Shown: positions 7,070 to 16,240 of the stretch, one piece after another
Layout: every line of letters starts with the position of its first letter
How positions within the stretch are numbered: the stretch's first letter is position 1
Source: Bdellovibrionales bacterium CG10_big_fil_rev_8_21_14_0_10_45_34
GTDB lineage: Bacteria; Bdellovibrionota; Bdellovibrionia; Bdellovibrionales; 1-14-0-10-45-34
Assembly: GCA_002778785.1 (NCBI GenBank)
Contig: PEZS01000002.1
Coordinates: 129,501-193,500 of the forward strand
Length of the DNA: 64,000 nucleotides
Direction of reading: 5' to 3'
Notes under the pieces: model-generated
The model's database searches: none
Told to the model about the DNA's origin: nothing
What the model saw: only the letters and a program-made list of their open reading frames with translations
Position numbers and translations under genes: made by a program

Positions 7070-8866
7070 ATGGGGAAGTTATTAGGCTTAAGAATGGTCG
7101 TTATGGCGTTGCTATTGGCAGGAGCAGGAGCTCAGTCCCAAGAAGGCGCAAACAATGTCTCCGATAAAGTAGACGCAAGTGGTAGGATTCGCATCGGATA
7201 CTATCCGAAAGCATTTGCTGGGAAGCAACTTACCGATTTGAAAAAAATCGAGTCCTCTCTATCGCAGTGGCTGTTGTCACAGAATTCAAAACTCACTGCA
7301 GAGAACTTTGAATTAAGAAACGTGAGGGAATCCCTAACAGCAAAGCACTTTTATTTTCAGCAAAAACAAGACGGATTAGTTGTTGAGAGTGCTGAAGTCA
7401 TTGTGTCTGTTGATAACAGCACACAAGAGATGTACAGAATATTCGATAACTCGACTGAGAGTAAACCGGCTGTTGCCAAAGCAGGTAGTCAGCTCACTTC
7501 TGAAAAAGCTGTCGATATAGCTTGGAAGCATATTTGGGTAAGCGGCAGATTACTCGCAGACGTCAAATCGGAAAAACTATTTATTGAACAAGACGGAACT
7601 CTGCGACTCACCTACAGAGTTGAAATTGATACTGTAGAACCTGCAGGTTCGTGGGAAGTTATCCTCGATGCCTACACGGGTGAAATTGTAAGAACACAGG
7701 ATCTACGAAAAGATGCAAAACATGACGATAGCAAACCCGTGTTTGGCAGAACGCCTGGTAAAAAGCTTCTGGATTATAGAGAGGCAGTTAAAGCTCTGGA
7801 CGCAAAAAAATCGATCTCACTACTCTCAAACGGGAATCGCAGAGATGCCACAGCACTTGTGTTTGATCCAGATCCAAGAACAACACTTACCGACAACACA
7901 CTTCTTGACAGTTCACCAAAGAGTGCTTTTGAGCCCGCGTATAAAAGTGTCGTGCTAAAGGATGTTACTGAAGTTGCAGGAGTGCTAAAGCTTTCGGGCC
8001 CCTGGGTGACATTGGTAGACTTCGAAGCACCCGTGAACACGCCCTACACAGTTCAAAACGGAGAGTTCAAGGGTAAACGAGGAGATCAAAGTTTTAACGA
8101 CGCCATGACTTATTACCACCTCGATAAGAATCAACGCTATATGCAGTCGTTAGGTTTTTTTGGGAGCCGAGGCATCCAGTACCTCTCGATCACAGTAGAT
8201 TCGAACGGAGCTAACGGTGCCGACAACTCTTACTATCGACCAAGCGCAAATCACCTCGCTTTTGGCTGGGGCTGTGTTGATGACAACGAAGACGCTGATG
8301 TGATCTTGCACGAGTACAATCATGCGATTAACCACAGTATCAATAGCAACTTCAGCGGCGGCGATACGGGCGCTATGGGCGAGGGGTTTGGTGACTACTG
8401 GGCTCAGTCTTATAGCATCAGCACAGAGAACGGAATGACGTTTAACCCTTTTCACGTTTTTAACTGGGATGCGCACTCAGATCCAAACAATGAAGAGGGC
8501 TGTTGGCCGGGTCGACGCCTAGATAAAACCCAAGCGCAATACGTCCATAGCCAGAACTATTACGCCCATAGCCGGCACGACTCCTTTGTTTCTGATGAAT
8601 TGTGGTCAACTCCCATCTTCCAGGCACTTTATGAGGCAGTGAAGACAAAACAGGCAACTCGAGAAGAAATGGATAGAATTATTCTTGAGGCCCAGTTTGG
8701 CCTAGGGTACGGACTCAAGATGCGAGACATGGCAAACTCCATTGTTTCCAATGCGAAGAGACTCTATCCGCAGGGCAAGCATGCTGAAATCTACGCAAGA
8801 AAGTTTGCAGCCCAAAACATCATTGAAAGACAAAGTTCTCTTGTGCCCTTGGCAAAAGCTAATTAA
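7070..8866 (+). CDS. Secreted zinc metallopeptidase, M36 fungalysin / M4-like, with FTP/PepSY propeptide
   Basis: The 598-residue precursor has a signal peptide (residues 1-22, ending AGAQS). A fungalysin/thermolysin-type propeptide region with a PepSY-like stretch follows to about residue 210. The catalytic domain carries the zinc site HEYNH at 414-418 (an HExxH in which His414 and His418 bind zinc and Glu415 is catalytic). The third zinc ligand is expected in GAMGEGFGDYW, at Glu438. The HEYxHAI...GEGFGDYWA pattern favours M36 over M4. Such enzymes are secreted as zymogens and digest proteins broadly, which fits a predatory life style. GGAGGGAG gives a strong ribosome binding site. Confidence 0.87.
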   Translation: MGKLLGLRMVVMALLLAGAGAQSQEGANNVSDKVDASGRIRIGYYPKAFAGKQLTDLKKIESSLSQWLLSQNSKLTAENFELRNVRESLTAKHFYFQQKQDGLVVESAEVIVSVDNSTQEMYRIFDNSTESKPAVAKAGSQLTSEKAVDIAWKHIWVSGRLLADVKSEKLFIEQDGTLRLTYRVEIDTVEPAGSWEVILDAYTGEIVRTQDLRKDAKHDDSKPVFGRTPGKKLLDYREAVKALDAKKSISLLSNGNRRDATALVFDPDPRTTLTDNTLLDSSPKSAFEPAYKSVVLKDVTEVAGVLKLSGPWVTLVDFEAPVNTPYTVQNGEFKGKRGDQSFNDAMTYYHLDKNQRYMQSLGFFGSRGIQYLSITVDSNGANGADNSYYRPSANHLAFGWGCVDDNEDADVILHEYNHAINHSINSNFSGGDTGAMGEGFGDYWAQSYSISTENGMTFNPFHVFNWDAHSDPNNEEGCWPGRRLDKTQAQYVHSQNYYAHSRHDSFVSDELWSTPIFQALYEAVKTKQATREEMDRIILEAQFGLGYGLKMRDMANSIVSNAKRLYPQGKHAEIYARKFAAQNIIERQSSLVPLAKAN

Positions 8867-8920
8867 GCGCAAGATCATCTTGGTCACGCGGCAGCAAGCA
8901 AATTGCTACTGCGCTAATAA

Positions 8921-8947
8921 AAAAAGGCGGGCCAAACCCGCCTTTTT
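8921..8947. terminator. Bidirectional rho-independent terminator
   Basis: A-run, then GGCGGG, CCAAA loop region, CCCGCC and T-run. The stem has a run of A before and of T after, so it works on both strands. It sits between the convergent metallopeptidase and M3 lipoprotein genes. Confidence 0.9.
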
Positions 8948-8960
8948 CATTTGGTAAATC

Positions 8961-9023
8961 ACTAAAGGTACGGAGTCACTTGTGGGACGCGGCGCGTCCC
9001 ACAAGTGACTCCGTACCTTTAGT
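8961..9023. repeat. 31-bp perfect palindrome with a one-base centre
   Basis: Bases 8961-8991 are an exact inverted copy of 8993-9023, with a single G at 8992 between them. The arms begin ACTAAAGGTACGG and end GGGACGCG. It lies just beyond the conventional terminator, in the gap between convergent genes, and is followed by further CCTTTAG-type short repeats (to about 9038). Arms this long and perfect with no loop are more than termination needs. Confidence 0.9.
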
Positions 9024-9044
9024 ACCTTTAGGACCTTTATCAAA

Positions 9045-11126
9045 TTATTGGCGAATACCGAGTTTCTTGAAAAAAGCTTTTTGGTTAGGAACGCGCCCTA
9101 AAAATTCTGTGGCAAGGGCTAAAGCGTCTTTCATCTTTCCAGGCTCAAGAATGTTTTTTCGATAGCTCAAACCCGTTTTCGAATCCAAAAGGCCCGCTTT
9201 TTCGAAGCGAGTAAACATGTCAGCCGCGTAAACCTCCGACCAAATATAGCCGTAGTATCCAGCATCGTATCCACCCATAAGGTGCCCGAATCCTGCCGAA
9301 AATGCTCCACCCTTTATCGGATCAAGACCAATGATCTCTTTGTAGAGCTGGTCATGCACCTTTCGAGAATCGACTGCACCCGAAGCCGTGTGCAAAGTCA
9401 TATCGAGCGTACCAAGCATCAGTTGACGCGTGTAATGATAACCTCGGTTGAAATCACGACCCTGTAGCATTCGCTCTATCAGGTCATCCGGAAGCGACTC
9501 CCCTGTTTTGTAGTGACGCGAAATTTTCTTGAGCATCTGCTTGTCCCAAACCCAGTCTTCGAGCATTTGTGACGGAGCTTCGACAAAATCGCGTGCCACA
9601 GATGTGCCAGAAAGACTTGCATATGGTGCCCGAGTCAACGTTTGGTGCATAATGTGTCCAAATTCGTGAAAAAAAGTTTCCACTTCATCATGGCTTAAGA
9701 GTGAGGGGCGGTCTTTTGAGGGCGGAGTGAAGTTTGTTACCATCGCGCTCACAGGCTTATTGTAAACTCCGTCTAAAAGCCTACCGTTAATGAGGGTAAA
9801 AGCTGCCGCATGTCCATATTTACCCTCACGTGGATAAAGATCCGCCATAAAGTACGCTATTGTGCTCTTACTCTCCTTATCTTTGATCCGGTAGAGATCA
9901 ACTAGTGAACTCCAAACAGCGGCACCCTTCACTTTCTCAAATTCAACTCCTAAAAGAGTCGAGTAGATCTCAAATATTCCCTCTACGACTACGTCTTTTG
10001 GGAAGTAACTTCGAACGACCTCATCATCTATCGAGTACGTCTGTCTTTTGATGCGATTTACATAGAACGCTAAGTCCCACGGTTCAAGCTTCGCCTTAGG
10101 ATTAGTTGTGTGCTTCCTTTTTTCTTCAAGCAAAAGATTGAGATCTTTCTGATTGCGAATCGAAAGTTTGGACTTTAAACCGTTGATCATGTTCCAAACG
10201 TTCTTCGTGTTTTTGGCCATTCTTTTTTGAAGGCGATAGTCTGCCCAGGATTTAAAGCCAAGAATCTTAGCTGTTTTCTGCCGAAGTAACAGATTTTCTT
10301 CTAATAGCTTGGTATTTTCTACTGCAGCTCTTGTATTGTAGGTCTCAATCAATTTCTTTCTTATTTGTTCGTCTTCGACGTTTTCCATCGCCGGAATGAA
10401 ATCAGCGTACTTCATTGTAACGACCAACTTGCCATCGCGCTTTTCGAGCCGTGACATGACAGATTCGGGCAAGCCTTTCAGCTCCTCGGCACTTAAGAGA
10501 ACGAATGAGGTGTCGTTGTTGAGGTTTTTTGAAAACTCGTTACTCTTGGAGCTCATTTCTTTCATCAGTTCGCGCACTTGATCGAGCTTCTCTTGCGGAA
10601 GCTTCAAACCGTTCTCTTCAAAAGCTAGTAGCATTTCTTTGTGCAGTACTTTTTCTTCTTCTTTTCCGGGGACGACGGCCTTCAATGCCGCGTACAACTG
10701 AGGGCGGGTAAACACTTCGACGAGATACTGAGAAAGCTTCTCTTCACAGGCTCCCGAATCTTCTCGTAGCTGCGAATTGGGAGTTACGTACTTCATGAAG
10801 GTGAGCCCGGCAGTTTCATCCGACAACTCAGAAAGTGCTAACTCGAAGGCAAGCTGGGTGTTAGCGAAATTTCTCTCTGACGCTCCCCTAGATGCGATAG
10901 ACTTCAGCGCACCTTCGGCCTTAGTCATGGATTCTTCGCACTCTTTAACAAGAGTACCTTTTTTATAGTTCGAAGGTGCCGACTGATAGGCAATAAGAGT
11001 CGACTCTGTATCATTGGCGGCAACGTCACCTTCTGTAACATGCTTTGTTGTTGAGCATCCAGAGAGGGCCAATGCCAATACTGAAAAGACAAATTTGGTA
11101 AAAGTAGATGGCTTAAAGTTCTTCAC
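9045..11126 (-). CDS. Lipoprotein M3-family zinc oligopeptidase (thimet/Dcp-like)
   Basis: This 693-residue protein begins with a lipoprotein signal ending in LALSGCS (lipobox; Cys near residue 23), so it should be anchored to the periplasmic face of a membrane. The catalytic site HEFGHIMH lies at about 486-493, followed by SLSGTSVARDFVEAPSQMLE, the M3-specific stretch holding the third zinc ligand. M3 peptidases cleave short peptides. GTG 11126 is chosen because CAGGAG sits 6 bases upstream and it places the signal peptide at the N-terminus; an upstream open frame to 11216 would bury the signal. A cytoplasmic-type paralogue lies at 26518. A periplasmic lipoprotein M3 enzyme could digest peptides from prey. 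Confidence 0.9.
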   Translation of the reverse strand: MKNFKPSTFTKFVFSVLALALSGCSTTKHVTEGDVAANDTESTLIAYQSAPSNYKKGTLVKECEESMTKAEGALKSIASRGASERNFANTQLAFELALSELSDETAGLTFMKYVTPNSQLREDSGACEEKLSQYLVEVFTRPQLYAALKAVVPGKEEEKVLHKEMLLAFEENGLKLPQEKLDQVRELMKEMSSKSNEFSKNLNNDTSFVLLSAEELKGLPESVMSRLEKRDGKLVVTMKYADFIPAMENVEDEQIRKKLIETYNTRAAVENTKLLEENLLLRQKTAKILGFKSWADYRLQKRMAKNTKNVWNMINGLKSKLSIRNQKDLNLLLEEKRKHTTNPKAKLEPWDLAFYVNRIKRQTYSIDDEVVRSYFPKDVVVEGIFEIYSTLLGVEFEKVKGAAVWSSLVDLYRIKDKESKSTIAYFMADLYPREGKYGHAAAFTLINGRLLDGVYNKPVSAMVTNFTPPSKDRPSLLSHDEVETFFHEFGHIMHQTLTRAPYASLSGTSVARDFVEAPSQMLEDWVWDKQMLKKISRHYKTGESLPDDLIERMLQGRDFNRGYHYTRQLMLGTLDMTLHTASGAVDSRKVHDQLYKEIIGLDPIKGGAFSAGFGHLMGGYDAGYYGYIWSEVYAADMFTRFEKAGLLDSKTGLSYRKNILEPGKMKDALALATEFLGRVPNQKAFFKKLGIRQ

Positions 11127-11172
11127 AATGTTCTCCTGATTAAAACGAAATAGAAAAGTGAATAGACCAGGA

Positions 11173-11220
11173 GCTGATGCCATTTCGCCCAAACTACTGC
11201 GCAAACGAAATGGCAACAGC
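11173..11220. terminator. Long inverted repeat after icmF, upstream of the M3 lipoprotein gene
   Basis: GCCATTTCG (11179-11187) pairs with CGAAATGGC (11206-11214), and GCTG (11173) pairs with CAGC (11217). There is no T-run on either strand. Its place after the icmF stop suggests termination or 3'-end protection for the icmF operon. Confidence 0.4.
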
Positions 11221-11238
11221 CCCTAGATTTTATCTATT

Positions 11239-14200
11239 TTAGACGTTACGCCTGTATTTGCCACCCACTTCATAAAGGGCGCCAGTCATCTGACCTAAGG
11301 TGCAGTACCTGGATGCGCTCATAAGTGCCGCAAAGACGTTGTTGCCAGCGAGCGCTGCTGATTTAAGATCATTAAGAGCTTTATCTGCCAACTGAGAATC
11401 TCTACTTTGGACCTGCTGGGCTTGCTTAAGTTGACGCATCTTTTCTTCACCTGTTGCCCTTGCGAGTTCAATTTTTGGCGCCACATAACCTTGTTGAAGA
11501 GTTTTCGGATCTATAAAAGTGTTAACACCAATGATGGGTAATTCACCTGTGTGCTTCAGGCGTTCGTAGTAAAGCGATTCATCCTGAATCTGCCCTCTTT
11601 GATACTGAGTCTCCATAGCCCCAAGCACTCCACCTCTTTCGTTAATTCGTAAGAACTCAGTGAGCACGGCCTCTTCTACTAAGTCCGTTAGTTCTTCAAA
11701 GAAGTAACTACCCTGATTGGGGTTCTCGTTTTTCGTCGTGCCAAACTCCCTGTTGATAATCATTTGAATCGCCATTGCTCGCCTAACCGATTCTTCAGTA
11801 GGAGTTGTGATAGCCTCATCATACGCATTTGTGTGCAAACTGTTGCAGTGATCGTAAACGGCTAAAAGTGCCTGGAGCGTAGTTCGAATGTCGTTGAAAT
11901 CAATTTCTTGTGCGTGGAGCGAGCGCCCCGAAGTCTGAATATGATATTTGAGTTTCTGAGACCTTTCACTCGCACCATAGAGTTCACGCATAGCAACGGC
12001 CCAAATCCTGCGTGCCACTCTTCCCATCACAGAATATTCCGGGTCAAGTCCGTTACTAAAGAAGAAACTTAGGTTTGGCGCAAAATCGTCAATCTTCATT
12101 CCGCGAGACAAATAGTACTCCACATAGGTGAATCCATTGGCCAACGTGAACGCTAATTGGGAAATCGGGTTAGCTCCCGCCTCTGCAATATGATAGCCTG
12201 ATATACTGACTGAATAAAAATTTCGCACTTTATGATCGATAAAATATTCTTGCACGTCGCCCATCATCTTTAGAGCGAAATCTGTAGAGAAAATACAAGT
12301 GTTCTGGGCCTGATCTTCTTTGAGAATATCCGCCTGCACAGTTCCACGAACCTGCGACAGGGTCGAAGCTTTTACTGCATCGTACTCTGTGTTCGTTAGT
12401 TCTCTGTTCAATGATTTCTTTTTAAGATCGATTTGCTGATCAATCGCCGTGTTCAAAAAATAGGCTAAGATCATTGGCGCAGGGCCGTTTATCGTCATAC
12501 TAACGCTTGTGCTAGGGGAACAAAGATCGAAACCTGCGTAAAGAATCTTCATATCCTCAAGGCAACAAATACTCACACCGCTCTCACCAACTTTGCCGTA
12601 AATATCGGGACGCACAGCCGGATCTTCACCGTAGAGAGTTACGCTATCAAAAGCAGTCGATAATCTCTTCGCCGGATCATGAGCACTCAAAAAGTGAAAT
12701 CGACGATTCGTTCGTGCTGGATCACCTTCTCCTGCAAACTGCCGCCGAGGCTCCTCCTCGGAACGCTTAAGCACAAACACGCCCGAAGTAAACGGAAACT
12801 CTCCGGGAACATTCTCTAGCCTCAAATAGCGAACCTGATCGCCCAGGTTTGTAAGCCTAGGTACGGCCACTCTTTTGACGCGAGTTCCACTTAAACTCGT
12901 CGTTGTCAGCGCACTCTTAAATTCTTTTCCCCGAATGGCGTAAGCAAGCTCGTCACTTTGGTAAGAATCATAAAGTTTCTTATAGTTCGCTCGAAGTTCA
13001 CTGATGATCCCGCCCTTTTCAGTTTTCAACAGCTCCGAAAGTTTGCTGTGAATCTTTTCTTCATTTATATGGCCGGCAACACACTCAAACGCTCCAATGT
13101 CATTAGCCACCTGAGCCAGCTCTTGAGTTTCTGACTTGTAACTTCTTACTGATTTAACAATCTCACTGAGATAATTCTGCCTCTCAGGAGGTATGATTGT
13201 TTGCTTTTTTGTGCTAGCAAGATTTTGACGAATTGCTGAACTCAAACCCCATTCTTTAGAAGGGTCGTACTCGGCCAATTTGTCTGAGAGTGCAAAAAAC
13301 AGTTGGTTAACACCTTGATCATTAAAATTCGAAGCTTGAGTGAGAAAGACAGGATACCCCTCGCCGTCAGCGTCTGGCGGCAGCTGCCTTGAACGCCGGT
13401 ACTGCTTTCTCACATCCCTCAAAGCATCCTGAGAGCCTTTTCTATCAGCCTTATTGATTGCAATGAGGTCCGCATAGTCGATCATGTCGATCTTTTCTAA
13501 CTGGCTTTGAGCCCCAAACTCGCTCGTCATAACGTAAAGTTTGACATCTGCTATGTCGCTAACCGCACTGTCAGCCTGACCGATACCGGAGGTTTCAACT
13601 ACCAGCAAATCATCAGAAGATTTTTTCAAAAACTCGATCATCGCAGGCAAACACTTTGCGGTCTCGTTTCCAGACCCCCTGCTAGCAATTGACCTCATAT
13701 ACGTTCGTTCACGCTCTAATGAGTTCATTCGAATGCGATCACCCAACAGCGACCCACCAGTGCGCTTCTTGGTAGGATCAACGCAAAGCAGAGAGATTTT
13801 TTTGTTCGAATAGAGGTTTAAGAACCTCTGAGTGATCTCATCTAAAAGAGAAGACTTACCGGCCCCTCCCGTTCCTGTGACACCGAGAACTGGAGGGTTT
13901 GCTGATCCTCTCATCGGCAGTTGCTTCTTTAACCAATCCGGAATTTCTTGACCGAGCTCAATGGCGGTAAGCGCCAGGCCTCTCGCACGATCTTCAATTT
14001 TTCGCTGGAAGGTTACTTGATCAACAAGTTTCTGCTGATCATCTGCTCGCCATTCTTTAGCCTGAGCAAGCAAATCAAAATCACTGCCCTCAACAACGAG
14101 TTGAATCATTCCGTTTAAGCCCAGCCTGCGACCATCTTCAGGGTGAAAGATCTGATCGATACCGTATGCTTCTAGCTCTTTCTTCTCGTCAGGAACAATG

Positions 14201-14502
14201 ACTCCACCACCGCCTCCGTAAATTTTCACATATCCAGCACCAAAGGCTTTGAGCAAGTCTTTCATGTATTTGAAAAACTCCATGTGGCCGCCCTGATAAG
14301 AGCTAATACAAACTCCCTGCGCTCCCTCTTGTAAAATGGTCGTTACGATGTCCATAACCGATCTGTTATGGCCTAAATGAATAACTTCAGCACCTGCATC
14401 TTGAATGAGGCGTCTCATAATGTTGATGCTGGCATCATGCCCATCAAATAAGCTGGCAGCCGTAACTATTCGAACTGGGTTCTTAAGATTTAGTTTGTTC
14501 AT
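11239..14502 (-). CDS. icmF: Fused isobutyryl-CoA mutase with G-protein chaperone (IcmF)
   Basis: This 1087-residue enzyme has the IcmF order. An N-terminal B12-binding domain (DGHDASINIMRRLI at 20-33, and a glycine-rich loop near 95-101) is followed by a MeaI-type GTPase with P-loop GVTGTGGAGKS at 207-217 and the NKAD guanine motif. The C-terminal TIM-barrel mutase domain has SGYHIAEAG and TRWEY-equivalent regions. It interconverts isobutyryl-CoA and n-butyryl-CoA using adenosylcobalamin, with the G domain protecting and reloading the cofactor. Its ATG overlaps the stop of the enoyl-CoA hydratase gene (ATGA), so the genes are translationally coupled. The fused architecture separates it from two-subunit methylmalonyl-CoA mutase. 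Confidence 0.93.
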   Translation of the reverse strand: MNKLNLKNPVRIVTAASLFDGHDASINIMRRLIQDAGAEVIHLGHNRSVMDIVTTILQEGAQGVCISSYQGGHMEFFKYMKDLLKAFGAGYVKIYGGGGGVIVPDEKKELEAYGIDQIFHPEDGRRLGLNGMIQLVVEGSDFDLLAQAKEWRADDQQKLVDQVTFQRKIEDRARGLALTAIELGQEIPDWLKKQLPMRGSANPPVLGVTGTGGAGKSSLLDEITQRFLNLYSNKKISLLCVDPTKKRTGGSLLGDRIRMNSLERERTYMRSIASRGSGNETAKCLPAMIEFLKKSSDDLLVVETSGIGQADSAVSDIADVKLYVMTSEFGAQSQLEKIDMIDYADLIAINKADRKGSQDALRDVRKQYRRSRQLPPDADGEGYPVFLTQASNFNDQGVNQLFFALSDKLAEYDPSKEWGLSSAIRQNLASTKKQTIIPPERQNYLSEIVKSVRSYKSETQELAQVANDIGAFECVAGHINEEKIHSKLSELLKTEKGGIISELRANYKKLYDSYQSDELAYAIRGKEFKSALTTTSLSGTRVKRVAVPRLTNLGDQVRYLRLENVPGEFPFTSGVFVLKRSEEEPRRQFAGEGDPARTNRRFHFLSAHDPAKRLSTAFDSVTLYGEDPAVRPDIYGKVGESGVSICCLEDMKILYAGFDLCSPSTSVSMTINGPAPMILAYFLNTAIDQQIDLKKKSLNRELTNTEYDAVKASTLSQVRGTVQADILKEDQAQNTCIFSTDFALKMMGDVQEYFIDHKVRNFYSVSISGYHIAEAGANPISQLAFTLANGFTYVEYYLSRGMKIDDFAPNLSFFFSNGLDPEYSVMGRVARRIWAVAMRELYGASERSQKLKYHIQTSGRSLHAQEIDFNDIRTTLQALLAVYDHCNSLHTNAYDEAITTPTEESVRRAMAIQMIINREFGTTKNENPNQGSYFFEELTDLVEEAVLTEFLRINERGGVLGAMETQYQRGQIQDESLYYERLKHTGELPIIGVNTFIDPKTLQQGYVAPKIELARATGEEKMRQLKQAQQVQSRDSQLADKALNDLKSAALAGNNVFAALMSASRYCTLGQMTGALYEVGGKYRRNV

Positions 14503-15296
14503 TTTCCGACAAAGTGGGCAGGGCGTTTTTCCATAAATGCGGCAGTCCCCTCTTTGGAATCTTGGGTTCTAAAGAGATCTCCAAAAGCGGTTCTTTCAAG
14601 TATAAATCCCTCGTCAATCGGTAGATCTAAACCGATACGAATGGATTCCTTTGCTGCCGCAATGGCCTTTGGTCCCCGAGAAGAGATCATTTTTGCAAGT
14701 TCCATACAAGTTCCGATAAGCTCTGATGGCTCCACGACATCGTTCACAAGTCCATATTGTAGTGCTCTGTCGGCATCATAATGTTTACCTGTAAAAATCA
14801 TTTCGCTGGCGCGTGCGGCTCCCAACTTTCGAGGAGCCCTTTGAGTTCCACCAAAAGCAGGTATGATCCCTAATGAAACTTCAGGAAGACCGAACTTAGC
14901 ATTCTTGCTGGCAATAATAAAATCGCAAGCCAGCGCGAGCTCACATCCGCCTCCTAGCGCAAATCCGTTCACCGCCGCAATAACCACCATCGGGAGCGTC
15001 TCTAATCTTCGAAAGACTTTTTGGCCTTTCTCAGAAAAAGATTTGGCGGCCGACGGATCTAACGACGACATTTCTTTGATGTCAGCTCCGGCAACAAATG
15101 CCTTATCGCCTTCTCCGGTAAGAATAAGGCAGCGCAAATCTTGCTCTCTTTCTATGTGATTGAGCATTTCATTGAGCTCATCAAGAAGCTGGTTATTGAG
15201 AGCATTGAGTGCTTTTGGCCGGTTTAGAGTTAATAGCCCAATACACTCGTTGATTTCAAATTTTAAACACTCAGTTTGCACGAGCACCCCCACCAT
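14499..15296 (-). CDS. Enoyl-CoA hydratase (crotonase family)
   Basis: About 265 residues. It has LTLNRPKALNALN near the start, the oxyanion-hole/CoA segment AFVAGADIKEM, and NGFALGGGCELALACDF followed by FGLPEVSLGIIPAFGGTQ. The glutamates in the GGGCEL and PEV segments are the catalytic pair of active crotonases, so it should hydrate 2-enoyl-CoA. It overlaps the end of the dehydrogenase gene upstream by about 26 bases and shares ATGA with icmF downstream. The start is uncertain: ATG 15296 is used, but GTG at 15281, after a G-rich GGTGGGGG, would also leave the domain intact. The three genes form a short-chain acyl-CoA operon. Confidence 0.92.
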   Translation of the reverse strand: MVGVLVQTECLKFEINECIGLLTLNRPKALNALNNQLLDELNEMLNHIEREQDLRCLILTGEGDKAFVAGADIKEMSSLDPSAAKSFSEKGQKVFRRLETLPMVVIAAVNGFALGGGCELALACDFIIASKNAKFGLPEVSLGIIPAFGGTQRAPRKLGAARASEMIFTGKHYDADRALQYGLVNDVVEPSELIGTCMELAKMISSRGPKAIAAAKESIRIGLDLPIDEGFILERTAFGDLFRTQDSKEGTAAFMEKRPAHFVGK

Positions 15297-16149
15297 TTTG
15301 ATCATAATTATAAAACCCGCGCCCCGTCTTTTTACCGAGCCATCCTGCTTCAACATATTTTACTAGCAGCGGACACGGTCGATACTTTGAGTCACCAAGT
15401 CCATCATAGAGAACATTCATAATCGCCAAACAAGTATCAAGTCCGATAAAGTCTGCGAGTGTCAGTGGACCCATTGGTTGATTCGTCCCAAGCTTCATCG
15501 CTTGATCGATGTCGGAAACAGAGCCAATTCCCTCATAGAGTGTGTAAACTGCCTCGTTGATCATCGGCATGAGAATACGATTGACGATAAAACCCGGGAA
15601 ATCTTTTGCCTCAACAAATGTCTTACCCATTGCTTCTGCAACTCGTCGAACTTGAGCAAACGTTTCTTGTGAAGTTTGTAATCCTTGAATACCTTCGACT
15701 AATTTCATCAAAGGAACTGGATTCATAAAATGCATTCCCGCCACGAGTTCTGGTCGACGAGTTGCTGCTGCTATCTTCGTGATCGAGATCGATGAAGTGT
15801 TAGTACACAAAATCGCATCTTTTTTGACGATCTCATCCAAGTTTCTAAATATCTTCAGCTTAAGGTCGATGTTCTCCGTGGCTGCTTCGACAATAAAATC
15901 GCAATCCAACAATGTGTTAAGGTCTGTCGACCAAGAAATGCGACTTTGTACGACTGCCGCGTCTTCGGAACTTAAAATTTCCTTCTTTACTAGGCGGGCC
16001 AAACTACTCTGAACAGCCTGTTTGCCTTTTTCTAAACTTTCAGAGGTAATGTCGTAAACTTGAGTGCGCCAACCTGTTTGTGCACTCACTTGTGCGATGC
16101 CGCTTCCCATCTGACCTGCGCCAACAATTCCGAACTTTGCTACCGACAT
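15271..16149 (-). CDS. 3-hydroxybutyryl-CoA dehydrogenase
   Basis: A 292-residue protein that starts VAKFGIVGAGQMGSGIAQ, the GxGxxG NAD-binding Rossmann motif. It continues with CTNTSSISITKIA and the active-site region HFMNPVPLMKLVE with the catalytic His, then FPGFIVNRILMPMINEA and GTNQPMGPLTLADFIGLD. The family oxidises 3-hydroxyacyl-CoA to acetoacetyl-CoA. With the crotonase and IcmF downstream it predicts a route between isobutyryl-CoA, butyryl/crotonyl-CoA and acetoacetyl-CoA, either for valine-derived or for short-chain acyl use. It is the first gene of the operon. Confidence 0.93.
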   Translation of the reverse strand: MSVAKFGIVGAGQMGSGIAQVSAQTGWRTQVYDITSESLEKGKQAVQSSLARLVKKEILSSEDAAVVQSRISWSTDLNTLLDCDFIVEAATENIDLKLKIFRNLDEIVKKDAILCTNTSSISITKIAAATRRPELVAGMHFMNPVPLMKLVEGIQGLQTSQETFAQVRRVAEAMGKTFVEAKDFPGFIVNRILMPMINEAVYTLYEGIGSVSDIDQAMKLGTNQPMGPLTLADFIGLDTCLAIMNVLYDGLGDSKYRPCPLLVKYVEAGWLGKKTGRGFYNYDQNGGGARAN

Positions 16150-16240
16150 TATTCCTCCAGCGATCCTACACTAGCACTATTGAAATAAGGAGCAAGCTTC
16201 GTCGCCCCGCCAACTAAGAGTCGATGAGGATTTGAAGGTG

